34,002 nt of DNA from an uncultured bacterium (GTDB lineage Bacteria; Verrucomicrobiota; Kiritimatiellia; CAIKKV01; CAIYGI01), in contig CAIYGI010000072.1 in assembly GCA_903925685.1 (NCBI GenBank), forward strand, positions 1-34,002. The letters run 5' to 3'. Under the pieces are notes generated by a model, which saw only the letters and a list, made by a program, of their open reading frames with translations, did no database searches and was not told where the DNA came from. The position numbers were made by a program, and so were the translations under genes. The number at the start of each line of letters is the position of its first letter. Position 1 is the stretch's first letter. This document shows, piece by piece, positions 31,801 through 34,002 of the stretch.

Positions 31801-34002
31801 CAAACCTGACCGTTGGCACCACCATGTATGCGGCCTTGACGCTGACCGTTGAGGACCGCGACAGCCGCTATTTCCGGTGGTTCAACGCCACCACAAATAG
31901 CGCTTTGTGCATTGACGATCTCGTGGTGACAGAGCCCTTCTGGCCCGCGGTTGCCTTTGGTCCGGCGACCCATCTTCCGGCGGCGCCGACTGCCTTGGAA
32001 CCCGTCATGGTTTCCGTGCGCATTGATCCGGTGGCAGGCGCATCTAATCTTGCGGCGACACTCTTCTACCGTATTGGTACGGATGGAGAATACACGCCGC
32101 TCGCCATGGCCAACAACGGACCGGTGTTCTCGAACCGGGTGGCGATCCCGGCTGGCATCGGACCAGAAGGCGGTGCCGGAATCGTGCAGTACATGATTCG
32201 TTGCGATTATCAGGGGTTTAACAGTTTGTACACGAAGCCGCTATACGCACCAGCGGACATCAACTGCCCGTTTGCCTATACGATTACGCGGTCATATATG
32301 GTGCTGACTAACTCGGCGGTGAGTCCGGCCTCGCCAAACACGACGAATGCAATGTCCTTCTCCGTCGAGGTCGTGCCTTTTGCGGCGGCGTCAAACGTTA
32401 CGGTTACGGCCTACTACAGTGTCGGGCGTCCGGCTGGCCCATACCTACCCCTGGCGATGAGCACCGTGGGCACGAACCGCTATGCGACCGTGAGTTTGAT
32501 CCCGCCGGTTACGGAACCCGGTACGTACGTCTATTACTACTTCACGGCGTCATGCGACGGCTCCAGTCCGATCCCCGCCAACTATCCCGCGGGCGGTGCG
32601 AGTGCACCGCTGGCTGTTCAAATTCATGCCTCCCCGTTCACCTCGGCCTACACGAATCTTGTCGTAAGCGGAAGCGGGTTGAACCCCAACATGATTCTGG
32701 TCGGCAATGGCGTCTGGCAGGGCGTGGCGTTAGTCGCCAATTTGGTCGATGCGGGGTTCGTATTCAACGGGCAGGGTGCTGACGCCGCCAATTTCGGGGC
32801 GGCTGTCCAGACAACGATTTCGCCGTTCTATGGAACCGCGGTGAACGGCGGGGAAAATATCGTACTTGCCGGCACGAACAACGGCTGTCTGGTTTTCAAC
32901 TTCGACGAGAACTGCCATACATGGAACGTGCTCCGGGCGGCCTACGTTAACTTCGACATATGGACTAATGGCACGGGCGGCTTTGGCGTTTATACGAACG
33001 GCGAAGGGTGGGTACTGTCGGATGGCCGTGTCACCAGCAACGCGCTGCCAGACAGCGGGTGCGCATTTGTCGGACGCTCGGCCATTCTCAATGCTGGGCC
33101 CGGAACGAATCAATGCCTGCGGTCGCCGGATCAGTCCAACGGTATCGGCCAGATTAGTTTCTGGTACCGCAATGCGCAGAGCAACGGCCAGCCACCGGCC
33201 GGATTCACTGTGGAAGTCGCCCCGGCGACAACTGGCCTTTGGTCTGTTATCGCTTCTGTCACGAACGTGATTTCCGGCGAGTACGCGTACTTTTCGACAA
33301 CGCGCGGCGATCATAACACCAGGTGTGTGAGAATCCGCAATTTGACCGCCAGCGGACATCCGGCTCTCTGTCTGGACGAGGTCGTTGTCGCGGAGGTTGG
33401 GTCGGAATTGGGTTTCCGCGACGTGACCAACACTCCGGCCGCGCCGACATTCCTCGACAGCGTCGCGATCTCCTGTTCCATCGACTCACTGGCCGGCGCT
33501 ACCGGTATAGACGCGCGGGTGCATTATCGAGACAACCAGGATTCCGCTTTCGGCGTAGTGGCGATGACGAACGACTTTGGCGATCATTACACCACGGTTA
33601 CCCCTCTATTGCCAACGGCGCCCGGCAATACCGTACAGTATTACATAACGGCCACTTATCACGGGTTCCAGGGCGATGCCGTTGCCCAGTATCCGTCGCC
33701 AGGTCAACCCCTGCTAGCTTACCAGGTTGGCGATTTGACGAATGATATCAACCGAGTGCAGGGTTTCGAGACGTATCCGTCGGCCAAGCCAGCCGTAATC
33801 AATACGGGCACGAAGAATTATTCCGATGGATGGTCCTTCCACAATCTTGGCATATACGGTACGGTTCCACAGGAACCCAACATTGTCTTCAACGGGACAA
33901 ACTCCGCACAGTTGAATAAACTCTCGATTGGCGATTCATGGATACAAAGTCCGGTGATTAGCAACGGTGTTGGATCGCTTATGTTCTATGCGCGCAGTGC
34001 GC
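28836..34002 (+). CDS. Second giant exported modular protein (3' end beyond the window)
   Basis: The frame is open from ATG 28836 to the window end, giving 1722 residues without a stop. An N-terminal signal peptide is clear (KGVLLLAFAIVVSCLPRAAARA). Two related beta-sandwich blocks follow, at residues about 44-480 and 486-785, sharing GYEG, GIVTASAxGF, SASILVxDADL, VPFxVGL and HHFxW motifs. The first block contains an insertion resembling DUF4082 (about 304-430, with GTWRETPLDAPVVLSSGTVY). From about residue 789 a different module recurs, at 31200-31940, 32637-33402 and again from 33750, with SNGIGQISFWYRN-like and ALCIDDLVV-like motifs suggesting jelly-roll domains. Between them lie Ig-like linkers with VQYxI and YYYFTA strands. 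No catalytic site is recognised. It may be an adhesin, a polymer-binding protein or the front part of a larger enzyme. A promoter candidate lies 65-93 nt upstream. Confidence 0.85.
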   Translation, partial: MKIMYHDKGVLLLAFAIVVSCLPRAAARARALLDTIQDNENTNLTLTLPGSGYEGQSFTNGGQVTIGGALTNDLAVILESVYPAQSPASDTVSILAGQTAVCFTVALPVGMPPGVQTGIVTASAVGFTPASASILVQDADLGHFVFGDIASPQTSAVPFNVGLAATDVNGATITVYQGSAGFSGTGDSGAMTVHPTSLVNFVNGIWIGNVTVTGLDSNVRLTVSDGAGYSMTSTPFDVVAGPLHHFAWGSVASQQYVNLPIPVTITAQDAGNNTAVDFAGTVMLCGATVPATNRLMQPNLSGNIYSTVGFPTHGIQFRPANNITVTHVRHYWGTNISVWTDSGVLVASKNVASVNGTWRETPLDAPVVLSSGTVYRVAGAGTPYYYRSPGGMPTNFTDGIILNGVYANGGGTFPNFTNTIRYLVDLRYTPRGSVTITPTNSGNFASGVWTGSVTILQQATNMYLQAVDGTGHTGASATFRASSTNMVVALPPSGYEGASCLTGGVVSIDMTLAYDLLVRLDSSDTNEVVVPDMVTIPAGKTVACFYIVLPPDYAMVGVKTGIVTASAAGFGSGSASILVRDADLHHIEFQPVTGGQTAGVPFDVGLSAVDVNGETIAVYSGKAHLCGIADGSPVMVQPDYTGSFSAGQWTGSVAVYGAATNVRLTAVAENGRAGTSVVFNVEAGPVHHFTWSPIASPQFVGTPFAVVATARDIGENTAIGFTGTVEVGAWSDVETPSARLQTTPGNSAAFSAGTWTGTVSVCDPATRVTLRADDGLGHLGTSAVFALQSAAFRSAYAMNGLSVQGDIATNLWLTGDYMWFGVAECAGLLTNAAITYRAVDAAAPYATTVWGDAAQTRTLFRVEGAASTNGAGIVLGGTNGGPFFFTFCETNRAYSVDKGIYQSFDAWPAGASNYGGWTSCVALGMADLDRTYRVRSAVLPTNAWLATPRLANGIGQVRFWFRDYPLNGAPPAECRLEKSTDGTNWTTLTNLTVGTTMYAALTLTVEDRDSRYFRWFNATTNSALCIDDLVVTEPFWPAVAFGPATHLPAAPTALEPVMVSVRIDPVAGASNLAATLFYRIGTDGEYTPLAMANNGPVFSNRVAIPAGIGPEGGAGIVQYMIRCDYQGFNSLYTKPLYAPADINCPFAYTITRSYMVLTNSAVSPASPNTTNAMSFSVEVVPFAAASNVTVTAYYSVGRPAGPYLPLAMSTVGTNRYATVSLIPPVTEPGTYVYYYFTASCDGSSPIPANYPAGGASAPLAVQIHASPFTSAYTNLVVSGSGLNPNMILVGNGVWQGVALVANLVDAGFVFNGQGADAANFGAAVQTTISPFYGTAVNGGENIVLAGTNNGCLVFNFDENCHTWNVLRAAYVNFDIWTNGTGGFGVYTNGEGWVLSDGRVTSNALPDSGCAFVGRSAILNAGPGTNQCLRSPDQSNGIGQISFWYRNAQSNGQPPAGFTVEVAPATTGLWSVIASVTNVISGEYAYFSTTRGDHNTRCVRIRNLTASGHPALCLDEVVVAEVGSELGFRDVTNTPAAPTFLDSVAISCSIDSLAGATGIDARVHYRDNQDSAFGVVAMTNDFGDHYTTVTPLLPTAPGNTVQYYITATYHGFQGDAVAQYPSPGQPLLAYQVGDLTNDINRVQGFETYPSAKPAVINTGTKNYSDGWSFHNLGIYGTVPQEPNIVFNGTNSAQLNKLSIGDSWIQSPVISNGVGSLMFYARSA
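28965..31195 (+). repeat. Two-copy beta-sandwich block in the second giant exoprotein
   Basis: Copy A starts near 28965 (LTLTLPGSGYEG) and copy B near 30291 (MVVALPPSGYEG). Both run through ILAGQTAVCF/IPAGKTVACF, TGIVTASA, DADL and HHFAW/HHFTW motifs and end in a GTV strand followed by FASGVWTGSV or FSAGTWTGTV. Copy A is longer because a DUF4082-like segment (about 29745-30126) interrupts its last domain. Confidence 0.7.
31200..34002 (+). repeat. Recurring jelly-roll-like module in the second giant exoprotein
   Basis: Three occurrences are visible, the last cut by the window end: 31200-31940, 32637-33402 and 33750 onward. Shared landmarks are FxSAY at the start of the first two copies, an (A/S)NGxGxxxF(W/Y) strand in all three, and ALCxD(D/E)xVVxE at the end of the first two. 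Each appears to be followed by Ig-like linkers. Divergence is high, so these are protein-level repeats, not recent DNA duplications. Confidence 0.6.

Overview
The window looks like chromosomal DNA of a Gram-negative bacterium of the PVC group, most likely Kiritimatiellota or a relative. The reasons are high GC by eye, very long secreted proteins rich in Asn/Thr/Gly with repeat modules and a DxDGDGMPNWxEYxAGTDPTN-type calcium motif near the C-terminus, and a tripartite RND efflux system that implies an outer membrane. This placement rests on protein style, not on a marker gene. No tRNA, rRNA, insertion sequence, phage gene or CRISPR array was seen.

Layout. (1) 199-5932 (+): a ketosynthase-like enzyme and two sensor histidine kinases, joined by two 4-nt ATGA overlaps. 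(2) 6064-13794 (+): a 2576-residue exported protein with a gingipain-type (C25) peptidase domain, seven roughly 155-residue repeats and a second, C39-like, cysteine peptidase domain. (3) 13864-16422 (+): a compact candidate RiPP locus made of a PqqD-like recognition protein, a SPASM radical SAM enzyme, a 47-residue precursor-like peptide and an HPr-kinase-like protein. (4) 16429-19178 (+): homoserine dehydrogenase and aspartate kinase, the threonine/methionine branch of the aspartate pathway. (5) 28462 down to 19192 (-): membrane fusion protein, RND pump, RecQ-phosphoribosyltransferase fusion, DprA-like protein and TolC-like channel, so two DNA-processing genes lie inside an efflux gene set. 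(6) 28836 to the window end (+): the first 1722 residues of another giant exported modular protein, open at the window edge.

The most interesting part is region 3. The 47-residue peptide (15247-15390) has a very strong ribosome binding site, a lasso-style leader motif YxxPxV, a two-cysteine C-terminal half and a C-terminal serine. It sits between a SPASM radical SAM gene and an HprK-like kinase gene. Lasso clusters such as paeninodin use a related kinase to phosphorylate a C-terminal serine, but no lasso cyclase or protease is seen here. The arrangement suggests a radical-SAM-modified and possibly phosphorylated peptide. Two hairpins between the peptide gene and the kinase gene could set their relative expression.

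A second recurring signal is short intergenic tandem repeats with a 7-bp period. They occur after the giant protease, between hom and lysC, and in several tracts between the RND gene and recQ. Some contain the stop codon of the upstream gene, and the tracts with one stop trinucleotide per unit place stops in all three frames.
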